Below the pieces are notes generated by a model, which made no database searches, had not been told where the DNA came from, and was given only the letters and a program-made list of their open reading frames with translations. From assembly GCA_023228145.1 (NCBI GenBank), contig JALOBU010000003.1:128390-192389 (forward strand): a DNA stretch of 64,000 nt, in the 5' to 3' direction. Position numbers and translations under genes: made by a program. This stretch comes from Bacteroidales bacterium (lineage in GTDB: Bacteria > Bacteroidota > Bacteroidia > Bacteroidales > CAIWKO01). Positions 50,268 to 58,223 of this stretch are shown one piece after another (position 1 is the first letter of the stretch; every line of letters starts with the position of its first letter).

Positions 50268-51188
50268 TTATTTACAGTTGGCGGAGTAATATTTTTTTGC
50301 TGTTTTGTCGCCCAGCAAAGCAGCTTTTTCAATGCAGCCACAGCCCTCACTTTTCCTGCCGGCGCTTATCTTTGCTATGCCCAGATTGATGTATGCATCA
50401 GCGCTTTCAGGCTCCAGAGCTATTACTTTTGAATAGTCCTCAATGGCTTTGTCAAACTCATTCATTTCATAAAAAGCATAGGCGCGGTTAAAATATGCAT
50501 CTGAATAAGTGGAATCAAGTTCTATGGCTTTGGAATAATCTTCTATGGCGAGTGTGGTTTTTGCCACGATGTCGTAGTCGTAAGCCCTGTTGTAATAAGC
50601 TTTTGCGTGAGAGGGTTCCAGCTTGATAATTTGCGAATAAATTTTTATAGCGGCATCATATTCTTCCATCTCATCATAAAGGTTTGCAAGGGCTAAATTT
50701 CCGCTTACACTTCCGGGATGGTATGTAAGAAATGAAAAAAGGTCTTTTATTGCCAGCGAATCCTGGCTGATGTTACGGTAAAGCATCGCCCTCTGATAGT
50801 ATGCGTTGGAAAAATCGGGTTTGAGTTCAAGCGCTTTGTTAAAATCGGCAAGTGCATTTTTTGGTTTGTTAGTTTCAGCATAAAGCATTCCTCGGTTCAG
50901 GTATGCGTTAGCATCGGATACGTTGAGCGAGATAACGGTAGAATAATCGGCCAGGGCGGCCTTGAAGTTTCTGGTCTTTTCGTAGGCAATGGCACGGTTG
51001 AAATAGGCATCGGCATAATCGGGTTTCATAAGAATTACCTGGGAGTAATCGCTCACGGCTCCTGCAAAATCATTGTTTTGGTATTTCGCAAAACCCGAAC
51101 GGAAAAGTTCCTCGGCGGTCTGTGAATGCAATGAAAAAGTTTCTAATAAAATAAAAACAATTAATGAAATGCTGAACTTTGAATTCAT
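50268..51188 (-). CDS. Secreted tetratricopeptide-repeat protein
   Basis: 306 residues with a signal peptide (MNSKFSISLIVFILLETFSL, cleavage near LHSQ) and about eight consecutive 34-residue TPR units, each with the pattern A-x-x-x-Y-x-x-A-I-x-L-x-P (for example DAYFNRAIAYEKTRNFKAAL, DAYLNRGMLYAETNKPKNAL, DAYINLGIAKISAGRKSEGC). The start at 51188 is chosen because the promoter at 51207-51237 would lie inside a longer frame beginning at 51236. The fold mediates protein-protein contacts, here in the periplasm. It heads the cyd run, though its link with the oxidase is positional only. Confidence 0.88.
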   Translation of the reverse strand: MNSKFSISLIVFILLETFSLHSQTAEELFRSGFAKYQNNDFAGAVSDYSQVILMKPDYADAYFNRAIAYEKTRNFKAALADYSTVISLNVSDANAYLNRGMLYAETNKPKNALADFNKALELKPDFSNAYYQRAMLYRNISQDSLAIKDLFSFLTYHPGSVSGNLALANLYDEMEEYDAAIKIYSQIIKLEPSHAKAYYNRAYDYDIVAKTTLAIEDYSKAIELDSTYSDAYFNRAYAFYEMNEFDKAIEDYSKVIALEPESADAYINLGIAKISAGRKSEGCGCIEKAALLGDKTAKKYYSANCK

Positions 51189-51206
51189 AAAGATATTGAT
51201 TTTCAG

Positions 51207-51237
51207 CAAAAATAATAAATTCATACTTTTGAGCAAA
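51207..51237 (-). promoter_or_regulatory. Promoter of the TPR-DUF4492-cydAB operon
   Basis: The minus strand shows TTTG (51237-51234), exactly 19 nt, then TATTTTTG (51214-51207), a full consensus Bacteroidota promoter. The leader to the ATG at 51188 would be about 12 nt. Confidence 0.65.
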
Positions 51238-51389
51238 TAAATACTTAATTATTTTATGGCTCAATGTGCAATAAACAATCAAGAAATAATCCTTAATTAT
51301 ACTCCGCTAACGGTTTGATATCAATAGAAAAGAAATACAAAAAACATATTTTCTCCCGTTTAAAGAAAGTAGAAGGAGGTTTTACGTAG

Positions 51390-51419
51390 GCTGCCGCTGT
51401 TGTAATATGTGGCGGGAGC
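51390..51419. other. Hairpin in the 267-nt gap upstream of the TPR gene
   Basis: The gap 51189-51455 holds, besides the promoter, a stretch that is richer in G+C than its surroundings. It can fold as GCT-g-CCGC (51390-51397) against GCGG-g-AGC (51412-51419). No T-run follows on either strand. It may be a remnant, a small RNA segment or a 3' end structure of the DUF2007 gene; I cannot tell. Confidence 0.25.
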
Positions 51420-51455
51420 AAGTATGAGCAAGGCTTTGTTTATATCCAATATGTT

Positions 51456-51704
51456 TTATTCCTGAATTTCTTCATTTTGATTAGGGTTTTCCTCGTCCCT
51501 TTTTCCCTTTAACAGTTCCAGTATCCTTGTTTCGTCTTCTTCATCTGCCTCCAGCACTCCCCAGCCGTATTGGTTTTGGAAAATACCGTCGTAAACTGAG
51601 TCGTGAAAACTTCTGATAATGAATTTAATTCCGACGCCGTCCAAAATATCCTTAATTCTCAATGCTTCTAATTCGTTGCTGAGTTTTAATATCTCTTTTT
51701 TCAT
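51456..51704 (-). CDS. DUF2007-family small protein
   Basis: 82 residues with the ferredoxin-like DUF2007 pattern: ILKLSNELEALRIKDILDGV (helix 1), IKFIIRSFHD (strand), then WGVLEADEEDETRILELLKG (strand and helix 2). Members are small soluble proteins described as possible signal-transducing (PII-like) domains; their function is not established. A Glu/Asn-rich tail follows. It is monocistronic, 112 nt after the M16 protease stop and 267 nt before the TPR gene. Confidence 0.75.
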   Translation of the reverse strand: MKKEILKLSNELEALRIKDILDGVGIKFIIRSFHDSVYDGIFQNQYGWGVLEADEEDETRILELLKGKRDEENPNQNEEIQE

Positions 51705-51816
51705 ATTAAAATTATTATTGGATAAATGGATGAGAGCTTATATTTTTTTTCTCATCGCCCTCTTTGGTAAAAATCTAAATAATTTGACTTCAGAATTCCG
51801 GCTTCTGACCTTTTCC

Positions 51817-54621
51817 TTATTTTGTTTCCGGTAGCCAGTATCCTTTAAAGGTATTCTGATCAACAAAGAATTTACGTGCTGTTTCTCCGAGCAGGGCCGG
51901 TGTCAGTTCTTTTAATCGCTTTTCCACCGTGAGAATTCTTTCTGGGTCGGTGCCATAAATGTAAGCAGCCTGCAGGTTGTTAAGCCAGTAGTCATTCTTT
52001 TTAATGTTCACCCTGTATTTTTCCAGGGCCGGCTCGCGAACGCGTTCCCAGTCCTTATCGGTGATGTTGCCTGGGGTTTTTGTTTCTTCCACCAGCCGCA
52101 TAAAGGTCTCGTCAACTTTGTTGATGTTGTCGGGGCTGCATGGGAAATACGACTGTAACAGGTATTCTTCTTTAGGGAATTTATTGATGGAGCCATAACA
52201 GCCGCCGCCGTATATAGCACCCATTTTTTCACGGATGGTGTCAACGATCCTGATGTTGATAAGGCTGTATAACTGGTTCAGTTTGAAGTTATCATCGGCA
52301 TTGTATGTCATGGGTTTTGAAAAGTAGTGCAGCAACATTGCTTTCTGTTCGTTTCCCTTGTGCAAAGTAAAACTGTTGTTCCCCGGCTTGAAATTTATTC
52401 CAAGGTCTTTGCATTGTGCTTTGGAAGTTCCGGCCGGAATTCCGCCGATATACTTTTCAATCAGGGGCTTGATCTTATCTTCGCTGAATGTTCCTACAAA
52501 GGTGAAATACATTCCGGAAGGATTACCTATTCTTTCTTTATAGAAAGCTATGGCATTGTCTATATTGATCTTGTCGTAATCGGATGGGTTGTAAATCTGG
52601 TGTGCCCTGGGATTCCCCTGGTATATAGTATTATAAAGTGTGTCGACAAAGAGGTTTTCGGGGTTTTGTTTCAGCAGCTCGAGCTGTTGTTTTGATCGGG
52701 TGATAAAAGATTTGAAGGCATCGGGGTCTTTGCGCGGTTCGGTACTTTTCAGGTAGATAAGCTGGAACATGCTTTCCATGTCCTTTACGCTGCTATTGCC
52801 CGAAATGTATTCGGTATAGTCATCCACTACCGGAGTAACTCTCACTACTTTTCCCGAAAGGAATTTATCAAGGTCGGTAGCCGAAAATTCGCCGTAGCCC
52901 ATTTCTTCTGTTACGTTGTTGCAGTACTGTCCGCTCTGGTAATCTTTTCCGGTGTATGCGCTGTAACCTCCCACCTTAGAGCCTTTGAACAGTATCTCGT
53001 CATTTTTGAAATCAGTAGGCTTTAAGCAAACGATGGCGCCGTTACTGAGTGTATAGGTGGTGGTACCAAGTTTGTCGTTCTTAACTGTGTTCACGATCTT
53101 TCCGGGTTGCGGATCTTTCTTCAGCAGGCTTGAAGCGATCTGTTTTTCCTGGTAAGCGGTGATGTTGCTTTTCAGGGCTTCGTCTATCCAGCTTTTCAAC
53201 TGCACATTTGTGGGCAGTTTATCGGATGTTTTTGTAGTAATAAAACTGAAATAATTATTGTCAATGTCTATCTTACCGCGAAACTCTTCAAGATCGCTGA
53301 GTTTAATCTTATCAATATGGGTCTTTACGAAGTTATATTCCCATTCTATTCCGGGTATGGGTTCCTGTTCCAGGTAATTGTTTACATATTCCCCCACCAG
53401 GCGGTTCGATTCGGTTTTGTCACGCTCGTTGTACAACTTTTCGTACCGTGCCAGTGTGGCTGCTTTTGCTCTTGCCAGTTCCTGTTCGGTGAAGCCGAAT
53501 TTCTTGGCACGCAGGCATTCTATCACCAGCGCCTGAATGGCTTTCTGAATGCCGTCGGCACTGCACATAGCTCCGCCGTTAAAGTTCTCATAGCCCCTGG
53601 CCCAGCCTCCAAGGTAAGTATAGGCATATATGAACGGCGGGTTTGGTGAGCTGACCAGTTCGTCAAGCCTCGAAGAGATCATATTTGATGCCAGCTGATT
53701 GATAACATCTTTCAGGTAATCTGCCCCGGTCACCGAAGGTTTCTTTTCGTGCGAGCTTCCCATGATATTTACAAAGGTCATGTCGGCTTCGGGGTCGCTG
53801 ACCACTACGGCACGGCTTTCGGTAAAAGGCCTTAATTCAAACAGTTCCTGTCTTTTTGGCTCGGGTACAGGATTTGTCAGACTGCTGAACTTTTCTTTAA
53901 TGATCTGTTCTACCTTTTCTACCGGCATGTCGCCAACTACGATAACCGCCTGAAGATTAGGACGATACCAGCTATTATAAAAACGGCGCAGCACACTGTA
54001 ATCGAATTTTTCGATGATGGAATCTTTGCCTATGGGCAGGCGGTTGCCATATTTTGAGCCGTTGAGCATCAGCGGCAGCCATATTTTCATCATCCTGTCA
54101 TCGGCGCCTTTGCCAAGGCGGCTTTCCGAAAGTATCACGCCGCGTTCCTTGTCAATTTCCTCGTTTGTGAGCAGTGAACCCTGGGCCCAGTCGGCAATAA
54201 CGGTAAAAGACTTATCAACTTTTTCGGGGTCTTCACTCGGGAAGGGAAGCATATAAACGGTCTGGTCAAAACCGGTATAAGCGTTGAGGTCATTTCCAAA
54301 AGCGACTCCGATGCTTTGTAAATAATGCACCAGTTCGTTACCGGGAAAATGCTTCAATCCGTTAAAATTCATGTGTTCCATGAAGTGCGCCAGGCCCTGC
54401 TGGTCATCATCCTCAAGGATGGAACCCGCATTGACGGCAAGGCGCAGCTCCACTTTTTTCTCCGGTTTTGCATTGTAACGGATATAATATTTCAACCCGT
54501 TGGTCAATGTCCCAATCTTAATCTTGTCGTACACCGGGATTTTTGCGTTTAGGTCCTGTGCGTAAGAACTGATCCCTGTCAGAAACAGCGCACATAATAA
54601 GAAAAGCAGTAATTTTTTCAT
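51817..54621 (-). CDS. Secreted M16-family zinc metalloprotease (pitrilysin-like)
   Basis: 934 residues from the ATG at 54621, which begins a signal peptide (MKKLLLFLLCALFLTG, cleavage near SYA). A longer frame from 54666 would run through the -7 box and is rejected. The inverted zinc motif is HFMEH (His79, Glu82, His83) in a typical GLAHFMEHMNFNG context, with the third ligand Glu about 75 residues on (DKERGVILSE). Two tandem M16 units are visible, the second (C-terminal half) lacking the motif, as is normal. It should cleave peptides in the periplasm or at the surface. Monocistronic. Confidence 0.94.
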   Translation of the reverse strand: MKKLLLFLLCALFLTGISSYAQDLNAKIPVYDKIKIGTLTNGLKYYIRYNAKPEKKVELRLAVNAGSILEDDDQQGLAHFMEHMNFNGLKHFPGNELVHYLQSIGVAFGNDLNAYTGFDQTVYMLPFPSEDPEKVDKSFTVIADWAQGSLLTNEEIDKERGVILSESRLGKGADDRMMKIWLPLMLNGSKYGNRLPIGKDSIIEKFDYSVLRRFYNSWYRPNLQAVIVVGDMPVEKVEQIIKEKFSSLTNPVPEPKRQELFELRPFTESRAVVVSDPEADMTFVNIMGSSHEKKPSVTGADYLKDVINQLASNMISSRLDELVSSPNPPFIYAYTYLGGWARGYENFNGGAMCSADGIQKAIQALVIECLRAKKFGFTEQELARAKAATLARYEKLYNERDKTESNRLVGEYVNNYLEQEPIPGIEWEYNFVKTHIDKIKLSDLEEFRGKIDIDNNYFSFITTKTSDKLPTNVQLKSWIDEALKSNITAYQEKQIASSLLKKDPQPGKIVNTVKNDKLGTTTYTLSNGAIVCLKPTDFKNDEILFKGSKVGGYSAYTGKDYQSGQYCNNVTEEMGYGEFSATDLDKFLSGKVVRVTPVVDDYTEYISGNSSVKDMESMFQLIYLKSTEPRKDPDAFKSFITRSKQQLELLKQNPENLFVDTLYNTIYQGNPRAHQIYNPSDYDKINIDNAIAFYKERIGNPSGMYFTFVGTFSEDKIKPLIEKYIGGIPAGTSKAQCKDLGINFKPGNNSFTLHKGNEQKAMLLHYFSKPMTYNADDNFKLNQLYSLINIRIVDTIREKMGAIYGGGCYGSINKFPKEEYLLQSYFPCSPDNINKVDETFMRLVEETKTPGNITDKDWERVREPALEKYRVNIKKNDYWLNNLQAAYIYGTDPERILTVEKRLKELTPALLGETARKFFVDQNTFKGYWLPETK

Positions 54622-54663
54622 TGTTTGATTATGTTTTTGGTTTAATACATTTTTCAGATCATG

Positions 54664-54671
54664 CAAAGATA
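54664..54671 (-). promoter_or_regulatory. Candidate -7 element for the M16 protease gene
   Basis: TATCTTTG on the minus strand matches TAnnTTTG, 42 nt before the ATG at 54621. No good -33 TTTG is seen. Confidence 0.4.
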
Positions 54672-54708
54672 ATTAAGATAACTTTCAGACAGAGGTATTT
54701 ATTGTTTG

Positions 54709-55938
54709 TTACAAATTTTTCGGATAACACAAATAATGTTTCCTGATAGTTTTCGACAACAACTCTATATTAAGCTGTTCTGAACTTTTTGAGATGTCAA
54801 GCACTTTATTGTCTTTGAAAAGTATATTAATATTGTCAAAATATGGGTTATAAGCATTATTGACAATTTCGTCAGTAAAAACAAAATAAGCGGCTTCCTC
54901 ATCGCTGACACCATACTTTTTTATGGTTTTGTTTTTAATTTCCGAAATATAACATTCGTCAAAAGGAGTATCGCCTATTTCAATTTGTAACAAACTGCGG
55001 TTCACCAATTTACGACTTAATAATGATAGTACTTTGTCATCTGCTTTTGTCCACATTTTTATTAGAAAAAATACATCATGGTCATCAAGTTCTGCAAACT
55101 TGTCAAGCAAGTCAGGGTTTGATTCGAAATCATTCAGGCAATAGGTATTTTTTAAAAAAATTTCCATTGCCGGGGTTGTAAAAATTTTTTCATTCCGTTC
55201 ACAAAGATATTTGGCGCGTTTCAGAATATTTATCAGAAGCTGTTCTGCCGAAATTACTGTTTTATGCAGGTAAACCTGCCAATACATAAGGCGACGGGCC
55301 ACAATAAATTTTTCAATGGAATAGATGCCTTTGACATCTACCACCAGTTCATCGTTAAAAACATTGAGCATTTTTATGATACGGTCGGTGCCAATCACAC
55401 CTTCGGATACTCCGGTAAAAAAGCTGTCGCGCATCAGGTAGTCGAGACGGTCCATATCCATCTGGCCGGCAACAAGTTGATGAAGAAAATTTTTAGGATA
55501 TGTGTTGGAGAAAATCTGTATCGCCATATCAAGCTGCCCGTGAAAAATTTTATTCAGGCGGCTAAAAAAAATGAGAGAAAGCATTTCGTGGCTGACATTT
55601 TCAACCAGCGTATGTTCCAGGGCATGCGAAAAAGGCCCGTGGCCGATGTCGTGCAGTAATATGGCAAGGTACAGTCCCTGAATTTCCTCGTTTGTTAAAT
55701 CTATTTCCTTGACTTTCAGCATTTCCACAGCCTGTGTCATTAGATGCATGGAGCCAAGCGCATGCTGAAACCGTGTATGGTTGGCACCCGGATATACAAG
55801 ATAGGTGAGCCCGAGCTGTTTTATATAACGCAGCCTCTGAAAATAGTGGTGTTCCATAATGTCAAAGAGCAACTCGTTGGGAACAGTAATAAAACCGTGT
55901 ACCGGGTCGTTAATAATTTTTCTTTTGTTATGAGTCAC
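54709..55938 (-). CDS. HD-domain phosphohydrolase (dNTPase-like)
   Basis: 409 residues from a GTG at 55938 (no in-frame ATG at the N-terminus). The HD-domain metal ligands are visible: His in NHTRFQHALGSMHL (~54), HD in AILLHDIGHGPFSHALEHTL (~94) and Asp in GQMDMDRLDYLMRDSFFTG (~165). The family (YdhJ/SAMHD1-like) hydrolyses nucleoside triphosphates or related nucleotides; the exact substrate is not known. In Bacteroidota a gene of this type often precedes lpxD, which is elsewhere here. It is divergent from porX with 82 nt between. Confidence 0.9.
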   Translation of the reverse strand: MTHNKRKIINDPVHGFITVPNELLFDIMEHHYFQRLRYIKQLGLTYLVYPGANHTRFQHALGSMHLMTQAVEMLKVKEIDLTNEEIQGLYLAILLHDIGHGPFSHALEHTLVENVSHEMLSLIFFSRLNKIFHGQLDMAIQIFSNTYPKNFLHQLVAGQMDMDRLDYLMRDSFFTGVSEGVIGTDRIIKMLNVFNDELVVDVKGIYSIEKFIVARRLMYWQVYLHKTVISAEQLLINILKRAKYLCERNEKIFTTPAMEIFLKNTYCLNDFESNPDLLDKFAELDDHDVFFLIKMWTKADDKVLSLLSRKLVNRSLLQIEIGDTPFDECYISEIKNKTIKKYGVSDEEAAYFVFTDEIVNNAYNPYFDNINILFKDNKVLDISKSSEQLNIELLSKTIRKHYLCYPKNL

Positions 55939-55960
55939 GGGAAAAAGCTTCTTATTTGTG

Positions 55961-55968
55961 TATCTTTG
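55961..55968 (+). promoter_or_regulatory. Candidate -7 element for porX
   Basis: TATCTTTG matches TAnnTTTG, 52 nt before the porX ATG, within the 82-nt divergent region. Confidence 0.4.
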
Positions 55969-56020
55969 TTCTTTGAATCCGTGTCAATATTACGAAATTT
56001 TTTATTAAACGAATTAAATT

Positions 56021-57577
56021 ATGAGCAACAAATTCAAAATACTTTGGGTGGATGATGAGATAGACCTGCTGAAGCCTCACATACTGTTTCTTAAAGAAAA
56101 AGGGTATGATGTTTTCACATCTAATAATGGCGACGAGGCCCTTGACCAAATTGATGAAATGCCTTTTGATATTATTTTTCTTGATGAAAACATGCCGGGT
56201 ATTACAGGGCTGGAAACCCTGACACAGATACGTAAAAATTATCCCAATTTACCTGTGGTGATGATAACACGCAACGAACATGAACATACCATGGAAGACG
56301 CCATAGGCTCCAACATTTCCGATTATCTTATCAAGCCTGTGAACCCTCACCAGATACTGCTTTGCCTGAAAAAAAACCTTGACAACAAACGTATTGTCAG
56401 TGAGAAAACCACTCAGGCTTATCAGCAGCAATTCCGCAACATCGGCATGGAAATTTCGAACCGCCTGACGCATGATGAATGGATAGAGGTTTATAAAAAA
56501 ATGACTTTTTGGGAACTGGAGCTCGAAAAATCAAACGATGAGTCAATGAACGAAGTGTTGCGCCTTCAGAAGGCGGAAGCCAATACTATGTTTTCAAAGT
56601 TTTATGAAAATAATTATATCAAATGGCTTTCCGGAAAAGACAATAACACACCTGTTCTTTCTCATACTCTTGTAAAAGAAAAATTATTTCCGCATTTAAA
56701 CGAGCCTAAACCCTTGTTTTTAATTGTTATTGACAACCTCAGATACGACCAATGGAAAGTGCTTCAACCTGTGATTGAAGAGTTTTACAGAGTTCAGAAC
56801 GATGAACTGTATTACAGCATTCTGCCTTCAGCAACTCAATATGCCCGTAATGCCCTTTTTGCAGGGCTTTTGCCAACCGAGATTGAACGTAAATATCCCA
56901 AATACTGGATATACGAAGAAGATGAAGGAACCAAAAACCAGTTTGAAAATGAATTGTTCGGGGAGTTACTGAAACGTTATGGAAAAGATATTAAATACAA
57001 TTATTCTAAAATATTAAACATCAATGCCGGGAAGAAATATGTGGAAAACCTACCCAATCTTATGTCGAATAAACTAAATATTCTGGTTTATAATTTTGTG
57101 GATATGCTTTCTCATGCACGTACCGACATGGAGGTGATACGGGAGTTGGCTGATGATGAACCCGCTTATCGTTCTATAACCTTGTCGTGGTTCAGACATT
57201 CGCCTCTGTTTGATGTTATCAGGTATATTTCGGAACAGGGAGCCAACATTATTATTACTACTGACCACGGAAGTGTTAAAGTGGTAAACCCTGTCAGGAT
57301 TATAGGCGACAAAAATACTAATACCAACCTGCGCTACAAATACGGCAGGACGCTGGGGTATGAAAAAAAAGATGTTTTTGAAGTCAGAAACCCACAGGAT
57401 ATTTTTCTGCCACGGATTAATGTCAGCACTTCTTATGTTTTTTGTAAGGAGAATGACTTTTTTGCATATCCCAATAACTTTCATTATTATGTAAGCTATT
57501 ATAAAAACACTTTCCAACATGGCGGCATTTCGATGGAAGAGATTTTAATTCCTATAATTTATTTAAGTCCCAAATAA
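56021..57577 (+). CDS. porX: PorX-type response regulator with PglZ domain
   Basis: 518 residues. The receiver domain (~1-125) has the acidic pair Asp11-Asp12, phosphoacceptor Asp55 (FLDENMPG), Thr83 and Lys105 (DYLIKP). A helical linker (~125-215) is followed by a PglZ alkaline-phosphatase-like domain with metal-binding segments FLIVIDNLRYDQW (~230-242) and TTDHGSVKV (~415), ending HGGISMEEILIPII. This architecture is PorX, which controls type IX secretion gene expression together with the sensor PorY and sigma factor SigP in Porphyromonas. tsaE begins 5 nt downstream. Confidence 0.94.
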   Translation: MSNKFKILWVDDEIDLLKPHILFLKEKGYDVFTSNNGDEALDQIDEMPFDIIFLDENMPGITGLETLTQIRKNYPNLPVVMITRNEHEHTMEDAIGSNISDYLIKPVNPHQILLCLKKNLDNKRIVSEKTTQAYQQQFRNIGMEISNRLTHDEWIEVYKKMTFWELELEKSNDESMNEVLRLQKAEANTMFSKFYENNYIKWLSGKDNNTPVLSHTLVKEKLFPHLNEPKPLFLIVIDNLRYDQWKVLQPVIEEFYRVQNDELYYSILPSATQYARNALFAGLLPTEIERKYPKYWIYEEDEGTKNQFENELFGELLKRYGKDIKYNYSKILNINAGKKYVENLPNLMSNKLNILVYNFVDMLSHARTDMEVIRELADDEPAYRSITLSWFRHSPLFDVIRYISEQGANIIITTDHGSVKVVNPVRIIGDKNTNTNLRYKYGRTLGYEKKDVFEVRNPQDIFLPRINVSTSYVFCKENDFFAYPNNFHYYVSYYKNTFQHGGISMEEILIPIIYLSPK

Positions 57578-57582
57578 ATAAT

Positions 57583-58014
57583 ATGTTACATCAGTTGGAT
57601 TGTAATGATGCCGGAGAAATTCCTTTCGTTGCAAAAAAAATACTACAAGCTTTCCCCAAACAACATTTTTTCATTTTCAGAGGCAATTTGGGGGCAGGGA
57701 AAACCACTCTTATCAAAGCCATGTGTTCGGAGCTGGGAGTTGCTGACCCGACCAACAGTCCCTCTTTTGCTATTGTTAATGAATATCTGATGCATGACGG
57801 GCGGAAAATATATCATTTTGACCTGTTCAGGTTAGAAAAACCCGATGATCTATATGATATTGGCTACGAAGAATATTTTTTCAGCGGGAACTATTGTTTT
57901 GTAGAGTGGCCTGAAATTGCCGTAAACCTTTTACCTGAAGAATACGTAGAAATTGTAATTTCTATCAATGAAAAGAATAACAGCAGATTAATTTCTTTTA
58001 GAAAAAAGAACTAA
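57583..58014 (+). CDS. tsaE: tRNA threonylcarbamoyladenosine biosynthesis ATPase TsaE
   Basis: 143 residues with the Walker A motif RGNLGAGKTTLIKAMCSELG (~37-56), SPSFAIVNEY, and the Walker B-like HFDLFRLEKPDDLYDIGYEE and FCFVEWPEIA. TsaE is the ATPase that works with TsaB and TsaD in making t6A37 in ANN-decoding tRNAs. It follows porX by 5 nt, a common Bacteroidota pairing. A hairpin without a T-run follows its stop. Confidence 0.96.
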   Translation: MLHQLDCNDAGEIPFVAKKILQAFPKQHFFIFRGNLGAGKTTLIKAMCSELGVADPTNSPSFAIVNEYLMHDGRKIYHFDLFRLEKPDDLYDIGYEEYFFSGNYCFVEWPEIAVNLLPEEYVEIVISINEKNNSRLISFRKKN

Positions 58015-58016
58015 CA

Positions 58017-58045
58017 TGTTACTTTTTTGTAACTTTATAGTAACA
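58017..58045 (+). other. Inverted repeat after tsaE
   Basis: TGTTACT (58017-58023) and AGTAACA (58039-58045) are perfect 7-bp arms around a 15-nt loop, immediately after the tsaE stop. No T-run follows, so it may be a processing or stability hairpin and not a terminator. Confidence 0.3.
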
Positions 58046-58072
58046 AATGCGAAACAAGAGTGAAAATTTTTT

Positions 58073-58167
58073 TGTCACAAAGGCTCTAAGACACTAAGAA
58101 ACACTAAACCGACTTGCCTAAATATTTTTGTTTTTTGTGAAATTATATGTTTTTGTGTCTTAATGAC
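58073..58167. repeat. Possible dispersed non-coding repeat before ald
   Basis: The 209-nt gap 58015-58223 contains GTCACAAAGGCTCTAAGACA and, in opposite orientation at the other end, TTTTTGTGTCTTAATGAC, which share the inverted octamer TAAGACAC/GTGTCTTA. Text of this kind (cacaaagg...ctaagacac) is, from memory, recurrent in intergenic DNA of environmental Bacteroidota and other bacteria. A -7-like TATTTTTG lies inside at 58123-58130. Confidence 0.3.
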
Positions 58168-58223
58168 TAAATTTGAAATAGTGATGATTCTTTACTCTTG
58201 ATTCTCATAATAAATTAATTGTT

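Noticed and set aside
54622..54666. Upstream ATG for the M16 protease at 54666
   Set aside because: The TATCTTTG promoter element lies at 54664-54671, and a good signal peptide begins at 54621.
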